The position numbers and the translations under genes are program-made. The notes under the pieces were generated by a model that made no database searches, had not been told where the DNA came from, and saw only the letters and a program-made list of their open reading frames with translations. Source: Bradymonadales bacterium (GTDB taxonomy: Bacteria > Myxococcota_A > Bradymonadia > JAFGEP01). Taken from it: a stretch of 64,000 nt of DNA. The stretch spans positions 17,676 through 81,675 of the forward strand of contig JAFGEP010000026.1 of assembly GCA_016931535.1 (NCBI GenBank). Direction: 5' to 3'. Below, piece by piece: positions 52,163 through 60,151 of the stretch. How positions within the stretch are numbered: position 1 is the stretch's first letter; each line of letters begins with the position of its first letter.

Positions 52163-53728
52163 TTACTCTTCACATTCGACCGTCAGCGGGGTCACCGGGC
52201 CAGGAGACGGCCAGGCGTCCGCCTCGCAGTTGCGGTCGGTGTCGATCGGGACCTCTCTGAAGTCCAGGTAGCCGTCCCGGTTGGCATCCACGCAACCGGG
52301 CACCCCGGTCGGCGACTCGTCCGATCCGCAGCAAACCGTGCTCTCCCCGCAGTCCCACAAAACATTGCCGCGGCCACCCCGCAGCGGGGCCAGCAGGTTG
52401 GCCTTGTCCTTGTTGGTGGTCTCGTCGCCGAAGTTGTCGTGGCGAACCACCATGCCGTCGCCGTTGACGTCGATGAACTCCAGCAGCCGCTGGTTGCCGG
52501 GCCACTCCTCGGTCCCGGTCCACTGAGAGGCAGCCGGCCCGTAGGTGAACTTGTAGCCGATGCGCATCCCCCGGGGCAGGTCGAAGGCCCGGGAGTAGAT
52601 CCCGTCCCCGCCGACAGCATCTCCGTTGGTGCCGTCGTCGAACATCTGGATCCGGTTGGGGCTCCAGGTCCCCAGCGCCTGGTTGGTCAAGTCGATCTCT
52701 TCCTGGGTGGCGCAGTACTCGTAGTCCGGATCGATGTCGCACCGGATCATCTCCTCGTGGACGCCGCCCACGATGAACATCTGGTCGCCGGGATCGATGC
52801 CGTCCAGCCACCGCAGCCGGTCGAGCACCTCGCAGTTGCCGTCCAGCTCCCCCTCCCGAAAGTCGACCTGGAACACCACCCGGATCAGCCGGGGATGGTA
52901 GCAGACGTCGAAGTTGAAGGTCATCATCGCCTGGCCCAGCGCCTCCTCGAAGGCGTCCACGCTGGTGTCGGGGGTGCTGTCGCCGGTGTAGTCCACCGAG
53001 TAGGTGGTCAAAAAGAGTGGGTTCAAGGCGCTGCCCGCCGCCGCGATCTGGCTCGGGGGCAGAAAGACCGGCACCATGCTGGTGGGCTGAGCCGCCGCCT
53101 CGTCGAGCAGGGCGGTCACCATCTCGAAGAAGACCAAAAAATCGCCCTCGCCCAGTTCCGGCTCGATGTCCTCCATCGCATTGCGCACCGCGCCCGGCGA
53201 CAGGGTGTTCAACCCCCGGCCCAACTGGCGCAGCCTCCCCTCGATCAGCAGGGTGATGGCCGTGGCCACCTCGTCGATGGGATGCATGGCCGGCGCGTCT
53301 ACCGAGAGGTCGATCTGCTGGGGTGGGTCGTAGACCTGCGCCGCCCGCGGGATCTCCGGGACGATGCCCAGAAGCGCCACCCCGCCCTTGGCGGCGTACA
53401 CCAGCAGGTTGGTGTAGGACTGGAGGCCAGGAACCTCGACCTCCCAGGTGCCGTCCTCCAACGCCTGGGTGGTCAGGGCATCTACCCGGCCGCCGTCGCC
53501 GGAGTAGAAGGTCACCTCCGCTCCGCCCACACCGTAGGCGCCCTCGGCCACGAACTGCCCGTAGACAAAGGTGGGTGGCGCCGATGGGGGCCGAAAATGC
53601 TCCTCGTCGGTGATCATGTTCACGAAAGGCCCTTCGTAGTGGCAGCTGGCCGCGACCAGGCCCGCGAGGGCAAGGAGCATGATGACCAGAAGTAACAGCT
53701 TGAACCGATGGGATGCTGAAGCTTTCAT
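52163..53728 (-). CDS. Lipoprotein with glucan-locus C-terminal module
   Basis: 521 residues from ATG 53728 with GAGGAG upstream. Lipobox LAGLVAASC. The N-terminal half has a beta-sandwich carboxypeptidase-regulatory-like segment (VAEGAYGVGGAEVTFYSGDG) and a helical part. Around residues 380-460 it carries a module (MFDDGTNGDAVGGDGIYSRA, YKFTYG, WTGTEEWP) that also occurs at the C-terminus of the GH57 enzyme (60152-63625). The end has EF-hand-like Ca-binding repeats (DVNGDGMVV, DANRDGYLD). A surface glucan-binding role is inferred. Confidence 0.7.
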   Translation of the reverse strand: MKASASHRFKLLLLVIMLLALAGLVAASCHYEGPFVNMITDEEHFRPPSAPPTFVYGQFVAEGAYGVGGAEVTFYSGDGGRVDALTTQALEDGTWEVEVPGLQSYTNLLVYAAKGGVALLGIVPEIPRAAQVYDPPQQIDLSVDAPAMHPIDEVATAITLLIEGRLRQLGRGLNTLSPGAVRNAMEDIEPELGEGDFLVFFEMVTALLDEAAAQPTSMVPVFLPPSQIAAAGSALNPLFLTTYSVDYTGDSTPDTSVDAFEEALGQAMMTFNFDVCYHPRLIRVVFQVDFREGELDGNCEVLDRLRWLDGIDPGDQMFIVGGVHEEMIRCDIDPDYEYCATQEEIDLTNQALGTWSPNRIQMFDDGTNGDAVGGDGIYSRAFDLPRGMRIGYKFTYGPAASQWTGTEEWPGNQRLLEFIDVNGDGMVVRHDNFGDETTNKDKANLLAPLRGGRGNVLWDCGESTVCCGSDESPTGVPGCVDANRDGYLDFREVPIDTDRNCEADAWPSPGPVTPLTVECEE

Positions 53729-53751
53729 GGTGGTCTCCTCGTGGCGTGGTC

Positions 53752-55680
53752 TTACCAGGCTACGGTCAAATAGGCCTTGCTGCGGAAGATATCCAGCGTC
53801 CGGTCCCCCTGGATCTCCCGTTCCTGGTCCTTGAGGACCCACTCGCCATGGTAGCCGAAGGTGGCACCGCCGAAGTTGAAGGTGAAGCCTGCGAAGGCCC
53901 GCCCCCGCAGCGTCATGTAGTCCGAGTACCCCTCGGCCGGGTTGCCGGAGCGGTTTTCTTCATCCCAGCGGTCGAAGTTGCCGCCGAAGTTGATGTCGAT
54001 CTCGTTGTTGATCGGCAGGGAGAACTTGAGCTGGGTAAAAAGCAGGTTGCCGGTGTAGTCGTCCCGGTCGGTGCTCAGGTCACGTCCGTCCGTGTCGCGG
54101 ATGAACTTGGCAAACGCCTCGATCTCCAGCCCGGTGAGCCAGCCGGTGTCCCAGGTGGTGCGCAGCCCGGAGATCAGGCTGAAGCGATCCTGGTTCTCCT
54201 GGTAGACCGCCCGGGGATCCCGGCCTCGATCCAGGGTGTTGGCATAGTCGAAAAACCAGGTGTCGGTATACCCCTGGTGATGGAGGAAGTTGGGGTAGAC
54301 CGCGTCGGTATCCCGGTCCTGCATGTTGGTGTTGTAGGTGATGGCGGTCTGCTCCAGCAGGAACTGGAAGTTCCCCAGGATGTAGTCGATTAAAAGGGTC
54401 CCGCCGTGCCAGCCGATGCAGGACTCGTAGAAGCCGTCGTTGAAGTCCATGAACTCGTTGGCGATGTTGAGGGTGGGGAGCTGGCCGCCGCCGGTGATGA
54501 AGCCGTCGGTCAGCAGCACGTCGTCCTCGCGCCGGGCCGAAAAGGTGTTGACCCAGTCCTCGCCGATGTTGAAGTACTCCAGCTGGAAATGCAAATTGCG
54601 CGCCCCGAACGGCTCCACGATGTCAAACCGGGCCCTGGCCGCCCAGTCCAGCGTGTCCTTGTAGGGCACCGGCGACACGCCTGCGTTGAGCGCCACCCCG
54701 TTGGACATGGTCAGCTCGTTGATCCGCTGCATGGCGATGGCCCCCAAGAGGTCCACCCCCAGATCCCGGACCGGCTCGAACCGGAGCTGCAGGCTGCCCA
54801 GAAACTGGCGATAGCGTCCCTCCAGGTCGACCGCGCCGTCCGGCTCGCAGCCCGGGATGGCGTTATCCAGCTCGTCCAGGCAGTTGGGGTACAGGCTCCC
54901 GTCGGCATCCGGATCGGCCACGTCGATCTCGAAGTCGTTGGTGAACAAGAGGTCGACGATGGTGTCCAGGCCGAGGGCGTCCAGGTAGTGGTCCATGTGC
55001 AGCGCGTAGCCGTAGTCCATGGTGTGAAACGGGTTGTTCAGCACCACGTCGCCCACCCCGGTGCTCCAGCCGGGCCCGGCCCACAACCGGGGCAAGGCGA
55101 TGATCCCCAGGGTCCAGCGCAGGTCGCCGTCGAGCAGGCTGCCCTGGAAGAACACCCCCTTGGTGTTGTCCCGGTCGATGTACCGCACCCGGCCGAAGGT
55201 CCAGGTGTTGAAGAAGCCGACATCGGTGGAGCCGATGTGGATGTTGTCCAGCCAGGCGTAGGGGGGATGGATGTCCATGGCGTACCCCCGCAGCTTCATG
55301 TACTCGGCATGGTCCATGCCGAGGCTCTGGCCGGAGGTGTTCTCCTGGGGATACCAGAAGTCCCCGTTTTCCCAGAAGTCATGCCAGGTGGAGCCGAACC
55401 GGCTCTTCACCCGGACATAGGCGGTGACGAAACGGCTGGGGGTTCCCCGGATGTTCCATTCGAACTCCGAGCCCACGCCGTTGTCTCCCGAGAAGTTCTC
55501 GGGCCAGAAGGGGTTGCCGTAGTTGACGATCCCCATCTGGTCGTTGTTCCGGTAGAGCCACTTGGTGTAGATCTGCCCGGAGATGTCCCAGTTTCTGATG
55601 TCCGCTCGGGCCTCGAGCCCCCAAAACAGGGTGGAGCTGACGAGGACCAGGGTTGCAACGCGAACGGATGAGGTTTTCAC
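53752..55680 (-). CDS. Outer-membrane beta-barrel protein of the glucan locus
   Basis: 642 residues from GTG 55680 with GAGGGGG upstream. A signal peptide (VATLVLVSSTLFWGLEARAD) is cleaved after ARA. The mature protein has alternating hydrophobic/aromatic strands throughout and ends in YLTVAW, an aromatic C-terminus typical of BAM-inserted outer-membrane proteins. No sugar porin family is recognised by sequence. It lies 23 bases upstream of the lipoprotein gene, so the two are cotranscribed; a porin for maltodextrin uptake is inferred. Confidence 0.75.
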   Translation of the reverse strand: MKTSSVRVATLVLVSSTLFWGLEARADIRNWDISGQIYTKWLYRNNDQMGIVNYGNPFWPENFSGDNGVGSEFEWNIRGTPSRFVTAYVRVKSRFGSTWHDFWENGDFWYPQENTSGQSLGMDHAEYMKLRGYAMDIHPPYAWLDNIHIGSTDVGFFNTWTFGRVRYIDRDNTKGVFFQGSLLDGDLRWTLGIIALPRLWAGPGWSTGVGDVVLNNPFHTMDYGYALHMDHYLDALGLDTIVDLLFTNDFEIDVADPDADGSLYPNCLDELDNAIPGCEPDGAVDLEGRYRQFLGSLQLRFEPVRDLGVDLLGAIAMQRINELTMSNGVALNAGVSPVPYKDTLDWAARARFDIVEPFGARNLHFQLEYFNIGEDWVNTFSARREDDVLLTDGFITGGGQLPTLNIANEFMDFNDGFYESCIGWHGGTLLIDYILGNFQFLLEQTAITYNTNMQDRDTDAVYPNFLHHQGYTDTWFFDYANTLDRGRDPRAVYQENQDRFSLISGLRTTWDTGWLTGLEIEAFAKFIRDTDGRDLSTDRDDYTGNLLFTQLKFSLPINNEIDINFGGNFDRWDEENRSGNPAEGYSDYMTLRGRAFAGFTFNFGGATFGYHGEWVLKDQEREIQGDRTLDIFRSKAYLTVAW

Positions 55681-55734
55681 GGACGCCCCCCTCGGTTGAT
55701 TGAGATGTGTAGACGGTACGCCGGAGCGAAAGGA

Positions 55735-56586
55735 TTAGCGATAGATCAGGGGTACGGTAGCCCACGTCCCCTCTTCGCTGCCGTCGCAGACGAAGGTGGA
55801 CAGGACCTGGTGCTGGAGTGCCTCCTCGCTCGAATCCCCCGTGGCTTGCCCGGCCAGGATGTCCATCACGTGTGGATCACAGTTGAGGTCGTTGCCGCCG
55901 CCGAAGCGGTGAGGGCCCTCGTACTCGTTGACCGCGCGAGAGAGGATGTCGCGGGCGGTGGGGTAGCCCTCGTTGCTCTGCATCAGCACCTGGATCCCCC
56001 AGGTGGCGGGATCGCTGTCACCAAAGGCGCTGCGGGGACAACGGCCATAGACCATCCGGCCCCGCGCTCCGGTCCGGTCCGGTATCACCACCGCTCCGGC
56101 CAGATCACCGGCCTTCTCGCTCACCTCGGCCTGCACCCGGGAGGAGGGCTGGGGCGAGATCAGCACCACCCGGTTGTAGGCCTGGTCGGCCGGGAACTGC
56201 ACGTTGACCCCCGGCAGCCCTCGGGTGTGACCGTCCGGATTGTTCCGATCCAGGTCGATGTAGATCTGGGCGAACTGGATCGAAAAGCCGTTCCCGTTCC
56301 AGTCCGGGCTGTTCCACGGGTCTTCCACCCGGGATCGCACCTCGACCTTGAACTCCACCGTGCTGTCATCGTACTCGATCTCCAGCCGCGTGATGTCGAA
56401 GCCCCCCCGGGCATAGGCCCGATCCGTGGGGTAGGTGTAGCTGCCCGGCCCGTTGTCGTCCCCTTCCGGATCCTGGTAGGTGATGGTCTCGGCCCAGGCT
56501 GTGACCGGCAAGAGCGTCAGCACGAGAAAAATGGCGCCCAACAGGTTCGGACGCATCCGAGGACCAAACTCGCTGCGTTGTCTCAT
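55735..56586 (-). CDS. Secreted glucodextranase C-terminal-like protein
   Basis: 283 residues from ATG 56586 with GGAGG upstream. Signal peptide LLGAIFLVLTLLPVTAWA. The mature sequence starts ITYQDPEGDDNGPGSYTYPT, then GGFDITRLEIEYDDSTVEFK, FAQIYIDLDRNNPDG and GLPGVNVQFP, the DOMON-like domain at the C-terminus of glucodextranases and amylopullulanases. The catalytic part is absent, so this is a free-standing glucan-associated domain. Confidence 0.8.
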   Translation of the reverse strand: MRQRSEFGPRMRPNLLGAIFLVLTLLPVTAWAETITYQDPEGDDNGPGSYTYPTDRAYARGGFDITRLEIEYDDSTVEFKVEVRSRVEDPWNSPDWNGNGFSIQFAQIYIDLDRNNPDGHTRGLPGVNVQFPADQAYNRVVLISPQPSSRVQAEVSEKAGDLAGAVVIPDRTGARGRMVYGRCPRSAFGDSDPATWGIQVLMQSNEGYPTARDILSRAVNEYEGPHRFGGGNDLNCDPHVMDILAGQATGDSSEEALQHQVLSTFVCDGSEEGTWATVPLIYR

Positions 56587-56888
56587 CTTCAAAATCCTCC
56601 GACTGAATGAGTTCGCCCCGATCGGAAGCCGCGATCGTCAAACTACATTACTATGACGGTTCACAGGCCCGATCAAGTGCAGCCGGTGATCGCCATACCC
56701 ACGCGCTCCTGAGATCTCGGGGTGACAAACTCGCTCCTAGATGCGACGCTTTTTTACCACAGTGCCCCTTGAGCGTCCATACCCCTGCTGGTCTCCGGAA
56801 AGCGGTCGATCTCCTACCGATGGCCAGACCGAACATGGTAGGCTTGCGTCATGGTCGCACCTTGGATTTCTTTCCGATGGAGGTTGAC
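56587..56888. promoter_or_regulatory. Divergent intergenic region with a minus-strand promoter candidate
   Basis: About 300 bases between two divergent genes. On the minus strand TTGATC (56676-56671) and TAGTAA (56653-56648) are 17 bases apart and could drive the glucan-locus genes from 56586 to the left. No clear element was found for the plus-strand gene. Confidence 0.35.
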
Positions 56889-58853
56889 ATGAGATCCTTT
56901 GTACGAACGGCTCCTGCTATCTCGTTGATGCTCCTCGTCCTCGGCCTGTGTGGGTCCCCCTGGGCCTGGGCCGGCGAGCGGCTGGTTTCCGCACCATCCT
57001 CTGTTTCACCGCTTGGGCCCCATCAGGCCAGCCACTTCAAGCAGGCCGAGAGCCAAGCGGCGTCCCCCGCGGCCACCACGCCGCAGGCCGGGCTCGAAGG
57101 GCTCGACCTGCTCCCGGCCGAGGCCGCCTTGATCCTGGTCGAGTCCAGCCCGGCGCGCTTGAGCCAGGCCTGGGACACCATCAATGAAAGCCTCCAGCTC
57201 GGCCTTCCGGGCCTGGCCGGCTCGATGGATCTCCTCCGGAACCCGCTGGGGTTGCAGGCAGGGTTGCGCGAACAGGGCCCGCTCTACCTGTTTGCCACCG
57301 ACTTCCAGATCTTCTCCGGCCAGTGGACCGGCCTCGCCAACCTCTTCATCCTGGTCCCCATCACCGATTTTGCCACCTTCCTCCAGGGCTTCGGGGTCGA
57401 GCAGCAGGAGGGGTCCACCCTGGTCCCCACGGCGGTTGGCCCTCTGTACGCCCGCCCTCTGGGCCAGTTCGCCTTGATGGGGATGGATCGCCAGGCGGTG
57501 GAGGCGCTGCAGCCCGCTACCCCAGGACAGCTGTCCCGGTCGGTCGGTCTCGTCGGCATGCTCAGCCTGAACCGCAGCGATCTCGCCCTGGTGGTCAACC
57601 TGGAGGCGCTCGAGCCGATCGGCCGACCCGCCTTGCAGCAGGCTGTGGATGCCATCCATGTTCAGTATGCCGCCAGCGACATGCCTCCCGAGTCGCTGGC
57701 AGGCACCGAGGCCATCATGAACCTGTATGTGCGAGGGCTGGACGCCATGCTGCGCGATGGAACCCGCGCGGTGCTCGGCCTGGACGCCTCCCAGTCGAAC
57801 CTGGGGCTGACCTTTACCATCCAGTTCGCCCAGGAGTCCCCCATGGCTCGCCTGTTCACCTCGACGGGCGGCGCCACGCCCTTGCTGTCCCTCTTCCCCC
57901 AGGGGCGCTACCTGTGGGCCAGCACCATCAGCCTCAGGGGACTCGACGTCGCGAGCTTGATCGAGGCACTGCGGTCCGCCATGCCAGAGTCCGCCGGGGC
58001 CGTTGCCACCATGATGTCGGGAGTGCTGGACCTGATGCACGGTGTTCAGAGCATGGCCCAGGTGGTCTACTTCGTGGATCCGGCTTTAGCCCCTGCAGGT
58101 GCCGGTCTCTTCAACGCGGTCTCTATCTACAAGGTGGAGGACCCCCAGGGCTTTCTGGATCGCTGGAACCAGTTTTTGGTGGGACTCAACGGCCTGGCGT
58201 ATCCCATCGGTCCCCTGGCCGACGCCCAGGGTCAGATGGTGGCTGGTGAGATCACCTACAACACCCGGGTTGAACGCGATGCCCTCCAGGTCGGCGGGGT
58301 GCCGGTGAGCCGCTACCAGATGCGGACCCGATTGCCGGAAGGGCTGACAGACCCCACCGGGATCATCTACGGCATGTACGAGCTGTTTGGGATCACCAAC
58401 TTGACCGGATTCGGCGCCGCCTCTGGAAGATACGTGGTCCTCACCACACGGCCGGATGTCGCCCAGCTGGAGGCCACCCTGGCGCTGCTGGCGTCCGAAG
58501 CCGAAAGGCCGGACGACCCGTTCGCTTCCCTCCGGCAGACCGCCTTACACCCCCATCAGGCCATGGAGTACTACCTCGATGTCGGCGCCATCGCCTCGTT
58601 GGTCCTTGCTCTGGCCCGAATCTCCAACCCGGAGACCTCCTTCGAGATCCCGGAGGGGCTGCCCCCTGTCGCCCTCTTCGGCGATATCCTCCAGTCCGGG
58701 ATCTCCGGGCGGATGACCGTCCCCTTCCCGGTCCTCTCCTACGCAACCCGTCTCATCCGCCAGGCGGTCTCCACCCTCGCTCCCACGGGAGGCCCCGAGC
58801 CCGTCCCTGAGCCCGCTCCAACCCCCGAACCGGCCCCCGCTCCTGAGCCCTGA
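56889..58853 (+). CDS. Exported DUF3352-like protein
   Basis: 654 residues from ATG 56889 with GGAGG upstream (an ATG four codons earlier is possible). A signal peptide (ISLMLLVLGLCGSPWAWA) is followed by a long repetitive alpha/beta region (LLPAEAALILVESSPARLSQ, LYLFATDFQIFSGQWTGLAN) that resembles DUF3352 proteins; a Pro/Glu-rich tail ends the protein. The only plus-strand gene in the glucan locus; it has its own strong terminator. Function unknown. Confidence 0.6.
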   Translation: MRSFVRTAPAISLMLLVLGLCGSPWAWAGERLVSAPSSVSPLGPHQASHFKQAESQAASPAATTPQAGLEGLDLLPAEAALILVESSPARLSQAWDTINESLQLGLPGLAGSMDLLRNPLGLQAGLREQGPLYLFATDFQIFSGQWTGLANLFILVPITDFATFLQGFGVEQQEGSTLVPTAVGPLYARPLGQFALMGMDRQAVEALQPATPGQLSRSVGLVGMLSLNRSDLALVVNLEALEPIGRPALQQAVDAIHVQYAASDMPPESLAGTEAIMNLYVRGLDAMLRDGTRAVLGLDASQSNLGLTFTIQFAQESPMARLFTSTGGATPLLSLFPQGRYLWASTISLRGLDVASLIEALRSAMPESAGAVATMMSGVLDLMHGVQSMAQVVYFVDPALAPAGAGLFNAVSIYKVEDPQGFLDRWNQFLVGLNGLAYPIGPLADAQGQMVAGEITYNTRVERDALQVGGVPVSRYQMRTRLPEGLTDPTGIIYGMYELFGITNLTGFGAASGRYVVLTTRPDVAQLEATLALLASEAERPDDPFASLRQTALHPHQAMEYYLDVGAIASLVLALARISNPETSFEIPEGLPPVALFGDILQSGISGRMTVPFPVLSYATRLIRQAVSTLAPTGGPEPVPEPAPTPEPAPAPEP

Positions 58854-58882
58854 CGCCGCTCGCCCGACCGCCAAGGGAACAA

Positions 58883-58914
58883 AAAAAGGGGCGCGGTTGC
58901 CCGCGCCCCTTTTT
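58883..58914. terminator. Strong bidirectional rho-independent terminator
   Basis: A-run, stem GGGGCGCGG (58888-58896), loop TTGC, stem CCGCGCCCC (58901-58909), T-run. Works on both strands and separates the DUF3352-like gene from the minus-strand lipoprotein gene. Confidence 0.92.
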
Positions 58915-58936
58915 CGGACCTTACCGGTCGTGAAGA

Positions 58937-59950
58937 CTACTCGGTCGGATCCTCACCGATGATGATGGCGGTGTTGCCGTTACCAGCGATGATGATGTCC
59001 TCCTCGGTCCAGGAGGTGCCCACGTGCTCGTAGTCGGAGTAGGCGGCCACGCCCTCGATGTAGGCCTGGCTGGTGGTCTTGTACTCATGATGCCCCTCGT
59101 AGGTGCCGGTCGGGGTATCGATGACGAAGATGAACTCCACCGTGTCGCCTTCGTTCAGCAGTCCATAGTGGCTGGTGGCGTTCTCGCTCCAGACGAACTC
59201 CCAGGCGGTGTCGCTGGTGCCGACGGGGGCCAATTCGAACTCCTGCCAGGCGGCAAAGCTGCCCTTCACAAAGAGGGTGCTGTCATCCTGATACACCGGG
59301 GCCATGGCAGTGGCCATCTCGGTGGCCTCGAACTCCAGCTTGAAGTCGATGTCGCCCCACTCCGGGATCACCAGGCCGTCCGCCTCGAGGGTCGGGGCCG
59401 AGCAGGCGGGGACGGTGAAGGAGCCGTTCGCTCCCACCCAGATCCAACCATAATCCTCGTTCTCGGCGCCGTAGCCGAACTCGGTGTCATTCACGGGGTC
59501 GGCCATGAAGTAGACGAAAGCCGAAAAGATGTGGTCGCCGGCGGTCTGTCCTGTTGGCTCGTGGCCACCGGGAGCGGGGCCGTCATCGTACAGCGGGACA
59601 TAGGGGCCGGCCCAGTTGCCGGAGTAGGTGATGTAGTTGGTTTCGTCATCCCAGCTGAATGAGCCCTTCCAGAAGATCTGCCCGTCGGAGTAGCTCTGGT
59701 TGGCGGTGTCGTCGGCGGTAAACCAGATGATGGCGGGATCGGTCTCCTCGCACACCGGGGTGTCGGGCTCGACGTCGGGGGTGACGTCGGGGGTGACGTC
59801 CGGGGTGACATCCGGGGTGACATCCGGGGTGACGTCGGGGGTGACGTCGGGGGTGACGTCGGCTTCTTCTTCATCATCGCCACAGGAGATGAAGAAGGCC
59901 ATGGTCAAGACGGCGATGGGTAAGACAAGGTACTTGAGATAATGCTTCAT
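58937..59950 (-). CDS. Lipoprotein with DVTP tandem repeats
   Basis: 337 residues with AAGGAG upstream. Lipobox VLTMAFFISC, then an acidic DDEEEA, then seven DVTP repeats as a flexible spacer that would lift the rest away from the membrane. The remaining 260 residues are beta-rich with aromatic clusters (IIWFTADDTANQSYSDG, IFWKGSFSWDDETNYI, LFVKGSFAAWQEFELAPVG, YEGHHEYKT), resembling starch-binding domains. It is the gene after the GH57 enzyme in the locus and probably a surface glucan-binding protein. Confidence 0.7.
   Translation of the reverse strand: MKHYLKYLVLPIAVLTMAFFISCGDDEEEADVTPDVTPDVTPDVTPDVTPDVTPDVTPDVEPDTPVCEETDPAIIWFTADDTANQSYSDGQIFWKGSFSWDDETNYITYSGNWAGPYVPLYDDGPAPGGHEPTGQTAGDHIFSAFVYFMADPVNDTEFGYGAENEDYGWIWVGANGSFTVPACSAPTLEADGLVIPEWGDIDFKLEFEATEMATAMAPVYQDDSTLFVKGSFAAWQEFELAPVGTSDTAWEFVWSENATSHYGLLNEGDTVEFIFVIDTPTGTYEGHHEYKTTSQAYIEGVAAYSDYEHVGTSWTEEDIIIAGNGNTAIIIGEDPTE
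59771..59862 (-). repeat. 12-base tandem repeats coding for DVTP
   Basis: Seven full 12-base units (59771-59854) and a partial one, each reading GAC(G/A)TC(G/C)GGGGT on the plus strand. The array is inside the lipoprotein gene and keeps frame, so copy number can vary without breaking the gene. Confidence 0.9.
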
Positions 59951-60091
59951 TGATGACTCCTTTCTGCCTCGATTCCTTTGCGAGTTCCTCTGCTTGTTCG
60001 TCTCGGCGAATCCCCCATGGATTCAAGCCGAAATATGTTTGCTGAACATCTGTGCCGTTCTTTTGCTGATTCGCACCTCCCACATAAACCA

Positions 60092-60111
60092 ACTTGCATC
60101 GGTTGGCAAGT
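60092..60111. promoter_or_regulatory. Palindromic operator candidate
   Basis: ACTTGC-N8-GCAAGT, with a second overlapping repeat CCAAC/GTTGG, lies in the 200-base AT-richer leader between the GH57 gene and the DVTP lipoprotein gene. A regulator of the LacI or MalT type could bind here; no cognate regulator is in the window. Confidence 0.35.
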
Positions 60112-60151
60112 GTAGATTTTTTTCGGTTCCAAGTAAAATAACGCCGGAACC

